Below are positions 39,252 to 50,656 of a DNA stretch of 64,000 nucleotides, piece after piece. The notes below the pieces were generated by a model, which had not been told where the DNA came from, did not search any database, and was given only the letters and a program-made list of their open reading frames with translations. How positions within the stretch are numbered: position 1 is the stretch's first letter; each line of letters begins with the position of its first letter. The translations under genes were made by a program, and so were the position numbers. Where the stretch lies: assembly GCF_021295315.1 (NCBI RefSeq), contig NZ_JAIMJA010000002.1:186001-250000 (forward strand), read 5' to 3'. The DNA is from Motilimonas cestriensis. Its GTDB lineage: Bacteria; Pseudomonadota; Gammaproteobacteria; Enterobacterales; CBDFNC01.

Positions 39252-40190
39252 TTAATAATTAACCATACGTTTCGGGCCAACTAGGCCGTCATCGTTGATT
39301 TCACCGACGCCGATAAACAAACGTTCAGGGCCCACGGTCATACGCACTAAACCCGAGGTCGGTGCACCAGAAACTTGCACTGGCTGGCCATGTTTGACGT
39401 ATTCAGCAACCACTTCCGGCATGTTCACTTCCGGTAAATCTTCAACCGCGGTATCTAATGGCAGTAATAATGGATCAAGTACATCACTTGGCAACGTGTC
39501 GCTGTCACGAGCTTGTTCCAAAATACATTCCAATTGCTCTAGAGTAAGCATACGCTCGTAAGGGTATTTACTCACTTGGGTGCGGCGTAACTGGATCACG
39601 TGTGCCCCACAACCAAGTAACTCGCCTAAGTCATCAACAATAGTACGGATGTAGGTACCTTTACTGCTATGCACTTCAAGCTCAAGTTCATCACCTTCAA
39701 AGCGTAATAATTTCAGCTCATACACGGTAATAGGGCGCGCTTCACGAGGCACTTCAATGCCTTCACGGGCATACTTATACAAAGGCTGACCTTGGTACTT
39801 CAACGCAGAGTACATGGAAGGAATTTGCATAATGTCGCCGCGGAAGGTATCAAGGGCATCAATCAATTGTGCATGGGTAAACGTAATCGGCTTTTCACTG
39901 ACCACTTCACCATCTGAATCACTGGTAGTGGTTCGTACACCTAGCTTAGCTGTAACCACATAGCGCTTATCAGAATCAAGTAAGTATTGAGAAAACTTGG
40001 TGGCTTCACCTAAACAGATGGGTAGCATGCCTGTTGCAAGTGGATCAAGGGCACCGGTGTGCCCTGCTTTTGCGGCATAGTAAATACGTTTTACTTTTTG
40101 TAACGCATCATTGGATGAAATACCAGTCGGCTTATCTAACAATAAAACGCCATTTACATTACGGCCCTTTGCCTTGCCTCGTCTACCCAT
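39252..40190 (-). CDS. truB: tRNA pseudouridine-55 synthase TruB
   Basis: TruB makes the universal pseudouridine-55 in the T loop of tRNAs. The catalytic Asp is in [12 protein letters not shown] (about 43-54), and K-x-T-G-x-S-S and Y-S-A-L-K-Y-x-G are also present. A C-terminal PUA-like domain occupies about 245-312. Its ATG overlaps the rbfA stop in TAATG, so the two are translationally coupled. Confidence 0.98.
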   Translation of the reverse strand: MGRRGKAKGRNVNGVLLLDKPTGISSNDALQKVKRIYYAAKAGHTGALDPLATGMLPICLGEATKFSQYLLDSDKRYVVTAKLGVRTTTSDSDGEVVSEKPITFTHAQLIDALDTFRGDIMQIPSMYSALKYQGQPLYKYAREGIEVPREARPITVYELKLLRFEGDELELEVHSSKGTYIRTIVDDLGELLGCGAHVIQLRRTQVSKYPYERMLTLEQLECILEQARDSDTLPSDVLDPLLLPLDTAVEDLPEVNMPEVVAEYVKHGQPVQVSGAPTSGLVRMTVGPERLFIGVGEINDDGLVGPKRMVNY

Positions 40191-40585
40191 TACTCTTCCT
40201 CGTCGCGACCTGAATCTTTTTGTTTTTGCTTATCTTTATTAATCGCTTCACTGACTAAACCAGATAAACGCAGACCTTCCACAAGTGAATTGTCATAGAC
40301 AAATTTAATTTCAGGTACGATACGTAAACGCAGCGCTTTACCGACTAACATACGTACGTAGCCAGAAGCTTCGCTGAGGCCTTTCATCGACTCTTCAACG
40401 CTGTCATTTTCTAAATTAAATAGAGTGACGTACACCGAGGCGTAAGCTAAGTCACGGCTTACTTCAACACTGGATACGGTTACCATTCCGATACGTGGGT
40501 CTTTTACATCGCGTTGTAAAATACCTGCAATTTCTTTTTGAATTTGCTGCGCCACTCGTTGTGAACGGCTGAATTCTTTTGCCAT
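40190..40585 (-). CDS. rbfA: ribosome-binding factor A
   Basis: RbfA is a KH-like factor that helps mature the 30S subunit, above all in the cold. The 131-residue protein has [23 protein letters not shown] and [12 protein letters not shown], all typical. It lies between infB and truB. Confidence 0.97.
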   Translation of the reverse strand: MAKEFSRSQRVAQQIQKEIAGILQRDVKDPRIGMVTVSSVEVSRDLAYASVYVTLFNLENDSVEESMKGLSEASGYVRMLVGKALRLRIVPEIKFVYDNSLVEGLRLSGLVSEAINKDKQKQKDSGRDEEE

Positions 40586-40631
40586 TTTATTTCTCTCTAC
40601 TGGCCGATAAAATTAAACGACCTATGTTAAG

Positions 40632-40652
40632 AAGGGGGCTTATAGCCCCCTT
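40632..40652 (-). other. hairpin between infB and rbfA
   Basis: A strong 9-bp stem (AAGGGGGCT with AGCCCCCTT) with a three-base loop lies in the 92-base gap after the infB stop. No T run follows on the minus strand, so it is more likely an mRNA stabiliser or processing site than a terminator. Confidence 0.5.
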
Positions 40653-40677
40653 CATATAACCTGTTATAGCAGGCTAT

Positions 40678-43341
40678 TTATAAGGAGCGTTTAACTTCAA
40701 CAGTTTCAAATACTTCGATTTGGTCGCCTACGCGAACATCGTTGTAGTTCTTCACGCCGATACCACATTCCATGCCGTTACGCACTTCTTGTACGTCATC
40801 TTTAAAGCGACGTAGTGATTCTAGCTCACCTTCGTAAATAACCACGTTTTCACGTAGTACACGAATTGGCGCGCTGCGCTTCACGATACCTTCAGTCACC
40901 ATACAACCTGCGATTGCACCAATCTTAGGTGATTTAAATACATCACGCACCTGCGCAAGACCAATGATTTCTTGCTTGAACTCTGGCGCTAATAAACCAG
41001 ACATCGCCGCTTTAACTTCATCAATCAGGTCGTAGATAACGCTGTAGTAATGTAAATCAACGCTTTCAGACTGGATTAAACGACGCGCTGTTGCATCCGC
41101 ACGTACGTTAAAGCCTAAGATAATACCGTTTGATGCAGCAGCTAGTGATGCGTCTGTTTCAGTAATACCACCCACACCACGGCCGATAATATTTACTTTA
41201 ACTTCTTCAGTAGACAGTTTGCTCAACGAATCTGAAATCGCTTCCAATGAACCTTGTACGTCGGCTTTTAGTACCACGTTAAGCTCAGAAATCTCACCAG
41301 CTTCCATGTTAGTAAACATGTTTTCAAGTTTCGCTTTCTGTTGACGAGCCAATTTCACGTCGCGGAATTTACCTTGACGGTAAAGCGCAACTTCACGTGC
41401 TTTCTTCTCATCTTTAACAACAGTCGCTTCATCACCGGCACTTGGCACACCAGAAAGACCTAAAATCTCAACTGGAATAGAAGGACCTGCTACTTCAATT
41501 TCAACGCCGTTTTCATCGCGCATCGCACGAACGCGGCCGTATTCAAGACCACATAGCACGATATCGCCGCGCTTCAGTTCACCTTGCTGTACTAATACAG
41601 AAGCCACTGGACCACGACCTTTATCTAGGCGCGATTCAATCACCACACCTGACGCAGGACCAACAGGAGAAGCTTGTAAATCAAGTACTTCAGCTTGAAG
41701 CAAAATAGTTTCGAGTAACTGATCAATACCAGTACCGGCTTTCGCTGATACGTGTACGAACATGTTATCGCCACCCCATTCTTCTGAGATAACTTCATGT
41801 TGTGATAGTTCAGTTTTAACGCGATCTGGGTCTGCCGCTTCTTTATCCATTTTGTTCACAGCAACAATCAAAGGTACGCCAGCGGCTTTCGCATGCTGAA
41901 TCGCTTCGATAGTTTGTGGCATTACGCCATCGTCTGCTGCAACAACCAAGATAACGATATCCGTTGCTTTCGCACCACGTGAACGCATAGCGGTAAACGC
42001 GGCGTGACCAGGTGTGTCTAGGAAAGTGATCATGCCACCTTCGGTATCAACGTGGTATGCACCGATATGTTGAGTAATACCGCCGGCTTCGCCTTCAGCA
42101 ACGGTAGCACGACGAATGTAATCAAGTAGTGATGTTTTACCGTGGTCAACGTGACCCATGATAGTTACAACAGGCGCACGAGGAGCTAGCTCTAGGTTGC
42201 CTTGTGCTTCTGCCATTACTTGTTCTTCAAGTTCGTTTTCTTTAGTAAGAATAACTTTATGACCCATTTCTTCAGCCACTAGTGCCGCTGTTTCCTGGTC
42301 AATCACTTGGTTGATAGTCGCCATGGCGCCCATCTTCATCATCGCTTTGATAACTTCAACGCCTTTGACAGCCATTTTGTTAGCAAGCTCTGCCACACTG
42401 ATAGTTTCACCAATTTTCACATCACGCTCAACTGGCGCGGCTGGCTTTTGGAAACCGTGTTGCATTGAAGATGGTGCTAGCGGTTGGCGCTTACCACGCT
42501 TACCTTTGGCATTACGATGAGGAGTCGGCTCATCTTTACGCGGTTTTTTCTTACGACGACGGCCTTGACCTTCGGCTTGAGAATCCACTTTATCTTCTGC
42601 TGCTCGTGCTGCTAGAGAGGTTGTCACATGGTGATCGGCTTGTTCTTCATCACGCTTGCGTTTCGCTTCTTCTTCTTCCCAACGCTTCGCATTTACTTCA
42701 GCTAGTTTCTTCGCTTCTTGAGCCAAAGCTTCCGCTTCTTGCTCTGCTTTCAATAAAGCCGCTTGTTCTGCTTTTTTCAACAGCTCCGCTTCTTCTTTCG
42801 CTTTTGCTTGTTGCTCTGGGGTCATAGATTCCGCTTTTGATTTTACTTTTGGCGCTTCCGCTTTCTTCACTGGCGCTTTTTCAACCGGTTTCGGTTTCGC
42901 TTTTGCTTCTGCTTCAGCCTTTGCTTTAGCTGCTTCCGCTGCTTTAGCTTTCGCCTCTGCTTCTGCTTTAGCCGCGGCTTCCGCCTGTGCTTTAGCTTCT
43001 TCTGCTAAGCGTGCTTCTTCTGCTAAACGCGCCTCTTCATCTGCTGCACTGCGCTTAACGTAGGTACGCTTTTTACGTACTTCTACTTGTACCGCTTTTT
43101 GCTTACCACCCGTGCTAGGCACGTTTAAAGTGGTTTTCGTTTTACGCTGCAGCGTCATGCGGCTTGGTTCGGCTTTACCACCATGTTGCTTTGATAAGTG
43201 ATTAAGTAACGTTTGTTTTTCATCTTCTGTTACTTTATCACTGGTTGTTTTTTTGATGCCCGCATCAGCAAACTGTTGAACTAAACGATCAACCGGCGTA
43301 CTAATTTCGTTGGCAAGGGTTTCAATACTTACTTCTGCCAT
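40678..43341 (-). CDS. infB: translation initiation factor IF-2
   Basis: IF-2 is the GTPase that brings initiator tRNA to the 30S subunit. The 887-residue protein starts with an IF2_N domain, then a long charged Ala/Glu/Lys-rich linker (about 105-260). A second IF2_N-like part follows, then the G domain with G-H-V-D-H-G-K-T (G1), D-T-P-G-H (G3) and N-K-M-D (G4). Domains II to IV complete it. GGAGG precedes the ATG. It is 26 bases downstream of nusA. Internal starts for shorter forms are known in E. coli but not assessed here. Confidence 0.98.
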   Translation of the reverse strand: MAEVSIETLANEISTPVDRLVQQFADAGIKKTTSDKVTEDEKQTLLNHLSKQHGGKAEPSRMTLQRKTKTTLNVPSTGGKQKAVQVEVRKKRTYVKRSAADEEARLAEEARLAEEAKAQAEAAAKAEAEAKAKAAEAAKAKAEAEAKAKPKPVEKAPVKKAEAPKVKSKAESMTPEQQAKAKEEAELLKKAEQAALLKAEQEAEALAQEAKKLAEVNAKRWEEEEAKRKRDEEQADHHVTTSLAARAAEDKVDSQAEGQGRRRKKKPRKDEPTPHRNAKGKRGKRQPLAPSSMQHGFQKPAAPVERDVKIGETISVAELANKMAVKGVEVIKAMMKMGAMATINQVIDQETAALVAEEMGHKVILTKENELEEQVMAEAQGNLELAPRAPVVTIMGHVDHGKTSLLDYIRRATVAEGEAGGITQHIGAYHVDTEGGMITFLDTPGHAAFTAMRSRGAKATDIVILVVAADDGVMPQTIEAIQHAKAAGVPLIVAVNKMDKEAADPDRVKTELSQHEVISEEWGGDNMFVHVSAKAGTGIDQLLETILLQAEVLDLQASPVGPASGVVIESRLDKGRGPVASVLVQQGELKRGDIVLCGLEYGRVRAMRDENGVEIEVAGPSIPVEILGLSGVPSAGDEATVVKDEKKAREVALYRQGKFRDVKLARQQKAKLENMFTNMEAGEISELNVVLKADVQGSLEAISDSLSKLSTEEVKVNIIGRGVGGITETDASLAAASNGIILGFNVRADATARRLIQSESVDLHYYSVIYDLIDEVKAAMSGLLAPEFKQEIIGLAQVRDVFKSPKIGAIAGCMVTEGIVKRSAPIRVLRENVVIYEGELESLRRFKDDVQEVRNGMECGIGVKNYNDVRVGDQIEVFETVEVKRSL

Positions 43342-43367
43342 TGGTATTATTTCCTCCGCTGACCTAA

Positions 43368-44864
43368 TTATGCTTCATCGCTAAACCAACAAATATTGCG
43401 GGCTGCCATAATTAGCTCACCTGCTTTTTGCTCATCTAACCCATCTATTTCACTGATATCATCGACGCCTTGCTCAGCTAAATCTTCAAGAGTCACAACA
43501 CCCTTGCTCGCTAATACATAAGCTAAATGTTCATCTAAACCTTCAAGGGCAAGCAGATCAGCAGCTGGCTCGGCACCTTCTAGGTTTTCTTCATCAGCAA
43601 GTGCTTTAGTCGTTAATACACCTTTTGCGCGCTCACGAAGTTGTTCAACGATTTCTTCAGTTAAACCGTCAATCTCCATCAGCTCATTAACGGGTACGTA
43701 AGCAATTTCTTCTAACGTACTAAAGCCTTCTTCGGCAAGCAAGGTTGCAAAGTCATCATCAATGTCTAAGCTGTTTACAAATAAAGTAATCACTTTATCC
43801 GCTTCAGCTTGATGTTTCTCTTGCAGATCCGCTACCGTCATTACGTTTAGCTCCCAACCAGTTAGTTGTGAGGCTAATCGTACATTTTGACCATTACGGC
43901 CAATGGCTTGTGCTAAGTTGTCGGCTTCTACAGCAATGTCCATGCTGTGAGAGTCTTCATCGACAACAATAGAAGCCACTTCAGCAGGCGCCATCGCGTT
44001 AATAACAAACTGTGCTGGGTTATCATCCCATAGCACGATATCGATACGCTCACCACCTAGCTCACTGGTCACCGCTTGTACACGTGCGCCACGCATACCA
44101 ACACAAGCACCGATAGGGTCGATACGCTTGTCATTGGTTTTCACCGCAATCTTAGCGCGTGAACCTGGATCGCGAGCGGCGCCTTTAATTTCGATCATCT
44201 CTTCGCCAATTTCTGGCACTTCCAAACGGAATAATTCGATCAACATTTCAGGGCGGCTACGGCTGACAAATAATTGTGCTCCGCGTGCTTCAGGACGAAC
44301 TGAAAACAATAAACCACGAACGCGGTCGCCTGGGCGGAAGTTTTCACGCGGTAACATTTCATCACGTAAAATAACGGCTTCAGCATTGTTACCCAAGTCC
44401 ATTACTAAGGTTTCGCGGCTGATTTTTTTCACCACACCCGTGATTAACTCACCTTCTTGTTCTTGGTATTGCTCTACTACCATCGAACGCTCAGCTTCAC
44501 GTACTTTTTGTACAATCACTTGTTTCGCGGTTTGAGTGGTAATACGGTCAAACTTTACCGATTCAATTTGGTCTTCAACATAATCGCCCACTTGTACTTC
44601 TGGGTTTTCATATTCAGCCGCTTCAAAGGTTATTTCGCTGTATGGATGCTCAACGCCTACGTCAGGCGCAACCACTAACCAACGACGGAAAGTTTCAAAC
44701 TCACCCGTTTTACGGTCAATTTCAACGCGAACTTCAATTTCGCCTTCGTACTTCTTCTTGGTTGCAGTTGCCAGCGCACTTTCTAGCGCCTGAAAAATCT
44801 TCTCACGAGGAACAGCTTTTTCATTGGATACGGCATCTACGACTAGTAAGATTTCTTTATTCAT
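43368..44864 (-). CDS. nusA: transcription termination/antitermination protein NusA
   Basis: NusA binds RNA polymerase and controls pausing, termination and antitermination. The 498-residue sequence has the N-terminal polymerase-binding domain, an S1 domain (about 135-200), and KH domains with [15 protein letters not shown] and [16 protein letters not shown]. Two C-terminal acidic repeats (about 365-420 and 440-495) bear helix-hairpin-helix traits. It lies 14 bases after rimP. Confidence 0.98.
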   Translation of the reverse strand: MNKEILLVVDAVSNEKAVPREKIFQALESALATATKKKYEGEIEVRVEIDRKTGEFETFRRWLVVAPDVGVEHPYSEITFEAAEYENPEVQVGDYVEDQIESVKFDRITTQTAKQVIVQKVREAERSMVVEQYQEQEGELITGVVKKISRETLVMDLGNNAEAVILRDEMLPRENFRPGDRVRGLLFSVRPEARGAQLFVSRSRPEMLIELFRLEVPEIGEEMIEIKGAARDPGSRAKIAVKTNDKRIDPIGACVGMRGARVQAVTSELGGERIDIVLWDDNPAQFVINAMAPAEVASIVVDEDSHSMDIAVEADNLAQAIGRNGQNVRLASQLTGWELNVMTVADLQEKHQAEADKVITLFVNSLDIDDDFATLLAEEGFSTLEEIAYVPVNELMEIDGLTEEIVEQLRERAKGVLTTKALADEENLEGAEPAADLLALEGLDEHLAYVLASKGVVTLEDLAEQGVDDISEIDGLDEQKAGELIMAARNICWFSDEA

Positions 44865-44878
44865 TCCTGATCGCCCCG

Positions 44879-45337
44879 TTAGTCAAATTTAGGAACTATA
44901 TTAGCTTTTTGAATGTTACTTATCGCAAAGCTCTCTTCACGCCCTTCTACTTCAAGAGTAATCAGGTCATTTTCAGCTGCTTTGATAACACCTTTCCATT
45001 TTCTACGATTCGTAATCGGCATGCGCAGTTGCAGTTTTACTTCTTCACCAATAAATTGCTGATAGTGTTCCACTTTAAATAGTGGTCTTTCCATACCAGC
45101 AGAGGAAACCTCTAAGGTATATTCAGATGAGATAGGATCTTCCACATCTAAAATCGCACTTACTTGGTGACTCACTTGTGCGCAGTTTTCCACGAAAATG
45201 CCATTTTCATGATCAATATAAACTCGCAACACCGAATTTTTACCTGCATTGTGGAACTCAATGCCGAGCAACTCGAAACCTAGGTCAGTCACGCTTGGCT
45301 CTAACATTTCAGTCAATTTTTGTTCAAGACCAGCCAA
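44879..45337 (-). CDS. rimP: ribosome maturation factor RimP
   Basis: RimP is needed for 30S maturation. The 152-residue protein has [36 protein letters not shown] and [14 protein letters not shown]. The start is a TTG with GGAGG five bases upstream, like the TTG start of the E. coli gene. It heads the rimP-nusA-infB group behind the tRNA-fMet gene. Confidence 0.97.
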   Translation of the reverse strand: MAGLEQKLTEMLEPSVTDLGFELLGIEFHNAGKNSVLRVYIDHENGIFVENCAQVSHQVSAILDVEDPISSEYTLEVSSAGMERPLFKVEHYQQFIGEEVKLQLRMPITNRRKWKGVIKAAENDLITLEVEGREESFAISNIQKANIVPKFD

Positions 45338-45356
45338 TTACGCCTCCTTCAGAAAC

Positions 45357-45377
45357 AAAAAAAGGGCTTTATAGCCC
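45357..45377 (-). terminator. terminator or attenuator just before rimP
   Basis: Minus-strand GGGCTATAAAGCCC followed by T7 lies 20 bases upstream of the rimP start. In this position it would limit read-through from the tRNA into rimP-nusA. Confidence 0.7.
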
Positions 45378-45410
45378 ATGTATTTAGTCGTTTTAAACGA
45401 CCAGATAATA

Positions 45411-45433
45411 AAAAACCCCGTAAACGGGGCTTT
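45411..45433 (-). terminator. terminator downstream of tRNA-fMet
   Basis: Minus-strand stem GCCCCGTTTACGGGGT followed by T5 lies about 100 bases after the tRNA 3' end. With the hairpin near 45357 it makes two successive terminators. Confidence 0.8.
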
Positions 45434-45469
45434 AAAACTTTCCAGTGATTTAAGCTTGGCTTAAAACTA

Positions 45470-45505
45470 TTGCTTTAAGTAAACGAAACGTTTTACTTAA
45501 AGCAA
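45470..45505 (-). other. long perfect hairpin beside tRNA-fMet
   Basis: TTGCTTTAAGTAAA and TTTACTTAAAGCAA (45470-45483 and 45492-45505) are perfect inverted repeats of 14 bp with an eight-base loop. A second small hairpin with a CTCTC/GAGAG stem follows at about 45508-45520. There is no T run. They lie 10 to 60 bases 3' of the tRNA on the minus-strand transcript and may serve tRNA 3' processing or form part of a small RNA. Confidence 0.6.
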
Positions 45506-45529
45506 CCTCTCGAAGAGAGATTTGAAAGT

Positions 45530-45606
<77 letters not shown>

Positions 45607-45682
45607 CCCGAAAACTGGCGAGATTATAGCGCTGTAAATCGCACTATGCAATCAATTGTCTGAAAATTGATTGTTTAAAACT

Positions 45683-45769
45683 TGGTGCCGAGGGAGGGAC
45701 TTGAACCCTCACGTCCTAACGGACACCAGCCCCTCAAGCTGGCGTGTCTACCAATTCCACCACCACGGC
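45683..45769 (-). tRNA. tRNA-Leu (GAG)
   Basis: The 87-base class II tRNA has a long variable arm, anticodon GAG in the loop TTGAGGG and encoded CCA. The acceptor stem GCCGTGG against CCTCGGC has a U-U mismatch at position 5-68; all other pairs are normal. The gene lies between secG (six bases away) and tRNA-fMet. Confidence 0.96.
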
Positions 45770-45775
45770 ATTTTT

Positions 45776-46123
45776 TTACTGAGGTACGTCGCTGCTAGAT
45801 TCACTATTGGCAACAGGTACATCTGAAGCAGGGTTAACTACTTCTTCGGCTGCTGGAGCTGATAAATCACTCCACTCATCCGCTTTTTTAGTATGGCTTG
45901 TAGACAAGTTGCCTAGAGCAAGACTTAACACAAAAAACACCGTTGCTAAAACGGCAGTAGTACGTGTTAAAAAGTTGCCAGAGCCAGAGGCACCGAAAAC
46001 CGTTTGAGACGAACCTGAGCCGAAAGACGCGCCCATATCTGCGCCTTTGCCATGCTGAATTAAAACTAATCCAACTAAAGCCAAGGACACTAAAAGATAT
46101 ATAACCAGTAATATCTCAAACAT
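45776..46123 (-). CDS. secG: protein translocase subunit SecG
   Basis: SecG is a small inner-membrane part of the SecYEG translocon. Two membrane helices are at about 2-22 and 52-72, with the family loop L-I-Q-x-G-K-G-A-D-M-G-A-S-F-G-x-G-x-S-x-T-V-F-G between. A polar tail brings it to 115 residues. It lies directly ahead of tRNA-Leu and tRNA-fMet, as in E. coli. Confidence 0.97.
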   Translation of the reverse strand: MFEILLVIYLLVSLALVGLVLIQHGKGADMGASFGSGSSQTVFGASGSGNFLTRTTAVLATVFFVLSLALGNLSTSHTKKADEWSDLSAPAAEEVVNPASDVPVANSESSSDVPQ

Positions 46124-46311
46124 TTTCCATACCTATTAATTTGCTTTGCATATAGTCATGAGGGACAACCCTCATCAGAAGCGGCGCTGATAGTAACTAA
46201 CCTAGTAAAAAATGACAAGGACTTAATGCGAGATTTCGAGACAAAAATGGCGACCGCTTAAATAAGCAGCGCCATAACAGAATATTTGCACAGTAAAGGT
46301 TAAATAATCAC

Positions 46312-47655
46312 CTAAGTGTCTGCACAAGCTAATTTAACTTGCTCTACGATAGACTGCGCATAATCGTTGACCGTTTCAAGATGCTCGCCTTCAACCATTA
46401 CTCGGATCAAAGGCTCGGTGCCCGACTTGCGCAGTAGCACGCGACCTCGCTCACCTAACTCTGCTTCAATTCGACTGACTTCAGCTTGCACACCTTGTGC
46501 TAACAGTGGATTATTTTCACCCGAAAAGCGCACATTCAATAGCACTTGTGGAAACATTTGCAAGCCACGACGCGTATCATGCAAACTTAAATCATGACTG
46601 CGCATTGCCGCCAACACTTGCAATGAAGCGACAATGCCATCACCCGTTGACACATGATCGGCAAAAATAATATGCCCTGAATTTTCGCCGCCTAAGTGCC
46701 AGCCTTTTTGCTTCATTTTTTCCATCACGTATCGGTCGCCAACATCTGCGCGCACAAATGGAATACCTAAGGTTTGAAAAGCTATCTCAAGGCCGACATT
46801 GGACATTTTAGTGCCCACCACACCACCTTTAAGGCGACCACGACGAAGCTCATCGCGGGCAACAATATAAAGGATCTCGTCACCATCAACGACATAGCCG
46901 GTGTGGTCAACCATCATCACGCGGTCGCCATCACCATCATATGCAATACCAACATCAGCTGACTCGTCTAATACGCGCTGCGCTAATGCGCGCGTATCAG
47001 TCGCCCCCACTTTCTCATTAATGTTGAGACCATCAGGCTGACAGCCCATTTCAATAACCTCAGCTCCCAACTCACGTAATACGTTAGGTGCAATGTGATA
47101 AGTGGCACCATGGGCACAGTCCACCACAATTTTTAAGCCACGTAAGTTATATTTAGTTGGGAAGGTGCTTTTACAAAACTCAATGTAGCGCCCTGCGGCG
47201 TCAGCAATGCGCTTAGCTTTGCCTAACATAGCTGAGTCAACACAACTGATTGGCTTTTCGAGTTCTTCTTCAATGGCCAATTCAATCTCGTCCGCTAATT
47301 TAGTACCATCAGCCGAAAAAAACTTAATACCATTATCATAATAAGGATTGTGAGATGCGCTAATCACTATCCCCGCTTCAGCGCGAAATGTACGCGTTAA
47401 ATAAGCCACCGCAGGCGTTGGCATCGGGCCTAATAATGAAGCACTTAACCCTGCTGCAGATAGCCCTGCTTCAAGTGCCGATTCCAACATATATCCCGAA
47501 ATGCGGGTATCTTTGCCAATAAGTACCGTCCTGGTACCTTGTTTAGCCAGCACCTTTCCTGCTGCCCAACCAAGTTTCAATGCAAAGTCAGGTGTTATTG
47601 GATACTCACCTACTTTGCCTCGAATTCCGTCAGTGCCAAAATATTTTCTTGTCAT
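46312..47655 (-). CDS. glmM: phosphoglucosamine mutase
   Basis: GlmM converts glucosamine 6-phosphate to glucosamine 1-phosphate on the way to UDP-GlcNAc. The phosphorylated serine is in [10 protein letters not shown] (about residue 102). The metal loop D-G-D-G-D-R and the sugar loop G-G-E-N-S-G-H are present, and [11 protein letters not shown] binds phosphate near the C-terminus. The 447-residue length is standard. It is 41 bases downstream of folP. Confidence 0.98.
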   Translation of the reverse strand: MTRKYFGTDGIRGKVGEYPITPDFALKLGWAAGKVLAKQGTRTVLIGKDTRISGYMLESALEAGLSAAGLSASLLGPMPTPAVAYLTRTFRAEAGIVISASHNPYYDNGIKFFSADGTKLADEIELAIEEELEKPISCVDSAMLGKAKRIADAAGRYIEFCKSTFPTKYNLRGLKIVVDCAHGATYHIAPNVLRELGAEVIEMGCQPDGLNINEKVGATDTRALAQRVLDESADVGIAYDGDGDRVMMVDHTGYVVDGDEILYIVARDELRRGRLKGGVVGTKMSNVGLEIAFQTLGIPFVRADVGDRYVMEKMKQKGWHLGGENSGHIIFADHVSTGDGIVASLQVLAAMRSHDLSLHDTRRGLQMFPQVLLNVRFSGENNPLLAQGVQAEVSRIEAELGERGRVLLRKSGTEPLIRVMVEGEHLETVNDYAQSIVEQVKLACADT

Positions 47656-47696
47656 TATTGTCTGACCTTAGCTTAGATTTAAACCTGTTAAATAAA

Positions 47697-48524
47697 TTAA
47701 CTTTCAATGGTTTTTTTTAATACCTTCAGAACATCTGAAGTTTCTTGAACGTCATGCACCCGAACAATATTTGCACCTTGCTGAGCACACAACAACACGC
47801 CGGCTAAACTGGCGGCTAAACGTTGTTCAACCGTTCTACCAAGCCAGTCACCAAACATAGATTTACGCGATAAGCCGGTTAGCAGCGGATAACCTAACTC
47901 AGAAAACTGCTTTAATCGCTGTAATAATTGATAATTATGGTCCAAAGTTTTACCAAAACCAAAACCTGGATCCAATATAATTTGGGACTTGTCGATCCCC
48001 GCTTCACGACAAGCCGAAATGCGCTGCATAAAAAAGCGAGTGATGTCTTTCGCCACATCCTCATAACTTGGTGAAACCTGCATTGAGCGCGGCGCACCTT
48101 GCATATGCATTAAGCAAACCGGCACCTTGCACTGCGCCGCTACTTCAAGAGCACCTTCTTCCTGCAACGCACAAACATCATTAATTAAATGGGCGCCAGC
48201 TGCAACTGCCTCTTTCATTACCTGAGCTTTGCTGGTGTCGATAGAAATCCACACATCAAGATCGTTGGCAATCTTTTCAATCACTGGGATAGTACGAGAC
48301 AGCTCTTCATCAAGGGAGACCGGCTCTGCACCAGGACGTGTCGACTCGCCGCCAATATCGATAATGGCCGCGCCCTGCTGTACCATCTGGCTAGCTTGGT
48401 TAATAGCATGTTCAAAGAATTGGAATTGTCCACCATCAGAAAAAGAGTCTGGGGTAACATTGAGTATCCCCATAACTTGCGGCGTCGATAAATCTAACGT
48501 TCTATTACCACTGATGAGCTGCAT
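47697..48524 (-). CDS. folP: dihydropteroate synthase
   Basis: FolP joins p-aminobenzoate to the pterin in folate synthesis and is the sulfonamide target. Typical motifs are M-G-I-L-N-V-T-P-D-S-F-S-D-G-G (18-32), D-I-G-G-E-S-T-R-P-G-A and I-L-D-P-G-F-G-F-G-K-T. The 275-residue length fits. It lies between ftsH and glmM in the classical order, though a terminator separates it from ftsH. Confidence 0.97.
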   Translation of the reverse strand: MQLISGNRTLDLSTPQVMGILNVTPDSFSDGGQFQFFEHAINQASQMVQQGAAIIDIGGESTRPGAEPVSLDEELSRTIPVIEKIANDLDVWISIDTSKAQVMKEAVAAGAHLINDVCALQEEGALEVAAQCKVPVCLMHMQGAPRSMQVSPSYEDVAKDITRFFMQRISACREAGIDKSQIILDPGFGFGKTLDHNYQLLQRLKQFSELGYPLLTGLSRKSMFGDWLGRTVEQRLAASLAGVLLCAQQGANIVRVHDVQETSDVLKVLKKTIES

Positions 48525-48573
48525 GTATATCCTACCTTTTACCTAACATGGCATAGTTAAACGCCAGAAAACA

Positions 48574-48599
48574 AAAAACCCGAGCTAACTCGGGTTTTT
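48574..48599 (-). terminator. ftsH terminator
   Basis: A perfect 10-bp stem (AAAACCCGAG with CTCGGGTTTT, loop CTAA) on the minus strand lies 21 bases after the ftsH stop, with further T residues. Confidence 0.92.
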
Positions 48600-48619
48600 A
48601 TCTTTAATTAACGAGGCTA

Positions 48620-50614
48620 TTACAACAATGATGATTTATCGTTGTCGTCTTTTTTGCCCAGCTGAACACTGTCAGACTTGGCTGAATCAGAGTCAACCTC
48701 TTCTGATTTTACCTCATCAGCACTATCTTTGGACTCAGCCGCTTCGCCTTTCGCACTTGGCTCAGCGGCAGGCTTTGCATGACCTTCCTCGGTCCACTCG
48801 GCTGGGGCGCGAACTTCACGACGTTCCATTAAGTCATCAATTTGTTTTGCGTCTATGGTTTCATATTTCATCAGCGCATCTTTCATCGCATGTAATATGT
48901 CCATATTATCTTCCAAGATTTGACGAGCGCGATCGTAGTTACGATCAATCAGCATCCGAATTTCTTGGTCAATCAAGCGCGCCGTATCATCAGACATATG
49001 CTTCACTTTCGCAGCACTGCGACCTAAAAATACTTCGCCTTCTTCTTCAGCGTATAGCAATGGCCCCATCTTTTCTGACAGACCCCATTGCGTAACCATT
49101 TTACGCGCTAAATCAGTGGCACGCTCAATGTCGTTTGACGCACCTGTCGATACCTTATCAACACCATAGATAACCTCTTCCGCTAAGCGGCCGCCGTAAA
49201 GACTCGAGATCATACTTTCAAGATGTTGTTTGTTGTAACTCACGCGATCTTGTTCTGGCAAGTACATGGTCACACCTAAGGCACGGCCTCGTGGAATGAT
49301 ACTCACCTTGTAAACAGGATCATGCTCAGGTACCAAGCGACCAACAATAGCATGACCAGCTTCATGGTATGCTGTTGACTCTTTGTCGTGCTCAGTCATT
49401 ACCATTGATTTGCGCTCTGCGCCCATCATGATTTTGTCTTTGGCTTTTTCAAACTCTTCCATGGTTACCGTACGACGGTTACCGCGAGCAGCAAACAATG
49501 CAGCCTCGTTAACTAAGTTAGCCAGATCTGCACCAGAGAAGCCAGGTGTACCACGTGCAATTACCGCGGCATTAACATCCCCTTCAAGCGGCACTTTACG
49601 CATGTGCACTTTAAGAATTTGTTCACGGCCACGTACATCCGGTAAACCAACGACCACTTGGCGGTCAAAACGACCTGGACGCAGCAAGGCTGGGTCTAAC
49701 ACATCTGGACGGTTAGTCGCAGCGATAACAATAATGCCTTCGTTACCTTCAAAACCATCCATCTCAACCAGCATTTGGTTCAAGGTTTGCTCACGCTCGT
49801 CGTGACCACCACCTAAACCAGCGCCACGTTGGCGGCCTACTGCATCGATCTCATCGATAAAGATGATACAAGGAGCCGATTTCTTTGCTTGGTCAAACAT
49901 GTCACGCACACGAGATGCACCGACACCGACAAACATTTCAACAAAGTCAGAGCCCGAGATAGTAAAGAAAGGCACTTTAGCTTCACCAGCAATCGCTTTA
50001 GCTAATAGGGTTTTACCCGTACCCGGAGGACCGACCAATAAAATACCCGTTGGAATTTTACCGCCCAGTTTTTGGAAACGACTGGGGTCTTTAAGGTAAT
50101 CAACTAGCTCTGCAACGTCTTCTTTGGCTTCATCACAACCAGCAACATCAGCAAACGTTGTTTTAATTTGGTCTTCGCCCATTAAGCGCGCTTTGCTCTT
50201 ACCGAACGACATGGCACCTTTACCGCCGCCGCCTTGCATTTGGCGCATAAAGAACACCCATACGCCAATCAATAGCAGCATAGGGAACCAAGAAATAAAA
50301 ATAGAGGTTAACAAGCTAGGCTCTTCTGGCGGCTCGCCCAATACTTTTACATTGTTATTAATTAAATCATTGAGTAAATCTGGATCACGCGTCGGCATGT
50401 ACGTGACAAAACGTTCTCTATTTGACTTTGTACCATTAATTTCTTGACCATTGATCCGGACTTCTTGAATCTGTCCCTGACTCACTTCTTTTACGAAGGT
50501 GGTGTAGTCCATTTGTTTACCGCCGGCTTCGCCGGGGCTAAAACTTTGGAACACCGACATCAATACAACGGCGATCACTAACCACAAGATTAGGTTTTTA
50601 GCCATATCGCTCAA
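48620..50614 (-). CDS. ftsH: ATP-dependent zinc metalloprotease FtsH
   Basis: FtsH is a membrane-bound AAA+ protease that degrades misfolded membrane proteins and regulators such as LpxC. Two membrane helices (about 8-26 and 103-123) flank a periplasmic part. The AAA domain has G-P-P-G-T-G-K-T (Walker A), I-I-F-I-D-E-I-D-A (Walker B) and the SRH R-P-G-R-F-D. The zinc motif is H-E-A-G-H, with a distal Asp ligand. The first codon in frame is TTG at 50614, with AGAGG seven bases upstream; ATG at 50605 gives M-A-K-N. Both may be used, as known in E. coli. The tail is acidic and Lys/Ser rich. Confidence 0.98.
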   Translation of the reverse strand: MSDMAKNLILWLVIAVVLMSVFQSFSPGEAGGKQMDYTTFVKEVSQGQIQEVRINGQEINGTKSNRERFVTYMPTRDPDLLNDLINNNVKVLGEPPEEPSLLTSIFISWFPMLLLIGVWVFFMRQMQGGGGKGAMSFGKSKARLMGEDQIKTTFADVAGCDEAKEDVAELVDYLKDPSRFQKLGGKIPTGILLVGPPGTGKTLLAKAIAGEAKVPFFTISGSDFVEMFVGVGASRVRDMFDQAKKSAPCIIFIDEIDAVGRQRGAGLGGGHDEREQTLNQMLVEMDGFEGNEGIIVIAATNRPDVLDPALLRPGRFDRQVVVGLPDVRGREQILKVHMRKVPLEGDVNAAVIARGTPGFSGADLANLVNEAALFAARGNRRTVTMEEFEKAKDKIMMGAERKSMVMTEHDKESTAYHEAGHAIVGRLVPEHDPVYKVSIIPRGRALGVTMYLPEQDRVSYNKQHLESMISSLYGGRLAEEVIYGVDKVSTGASNDIERATDLARKMVTQWGLSEKMGPLLYAEEEGEVFLGRSAAKVKHMSDDTARLIDQEIRMLIDRNYDRARQILEDNMDILHAMKDALMKYETIDAKQIDDLMERREVRAPAEWTEEGHAKPAAEPSAKGEAAESKDSADEVKSEEVDSDSAKSDSVQLGKKDDNDKSSLL

Positions 50615-50656
50615 GGTGCTACCTCTTCTTTAACAATTAAATACATACCAAGATTA

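Noticed and set aside
42465-42827. 120-aa Leu-rich frame opposite infB
   Set aside because: It is the complement of the Lys/Glu/Ala-rich IF-2 linker, which gives artificial Leu/Ser/Ala-rich frames.
46157-46175. Hairpin ATGAGGG/CCCTCAT between glmM and secG
   Set aside because: Seven-bp stem without a T run on either strand; too weak to call a terminator.
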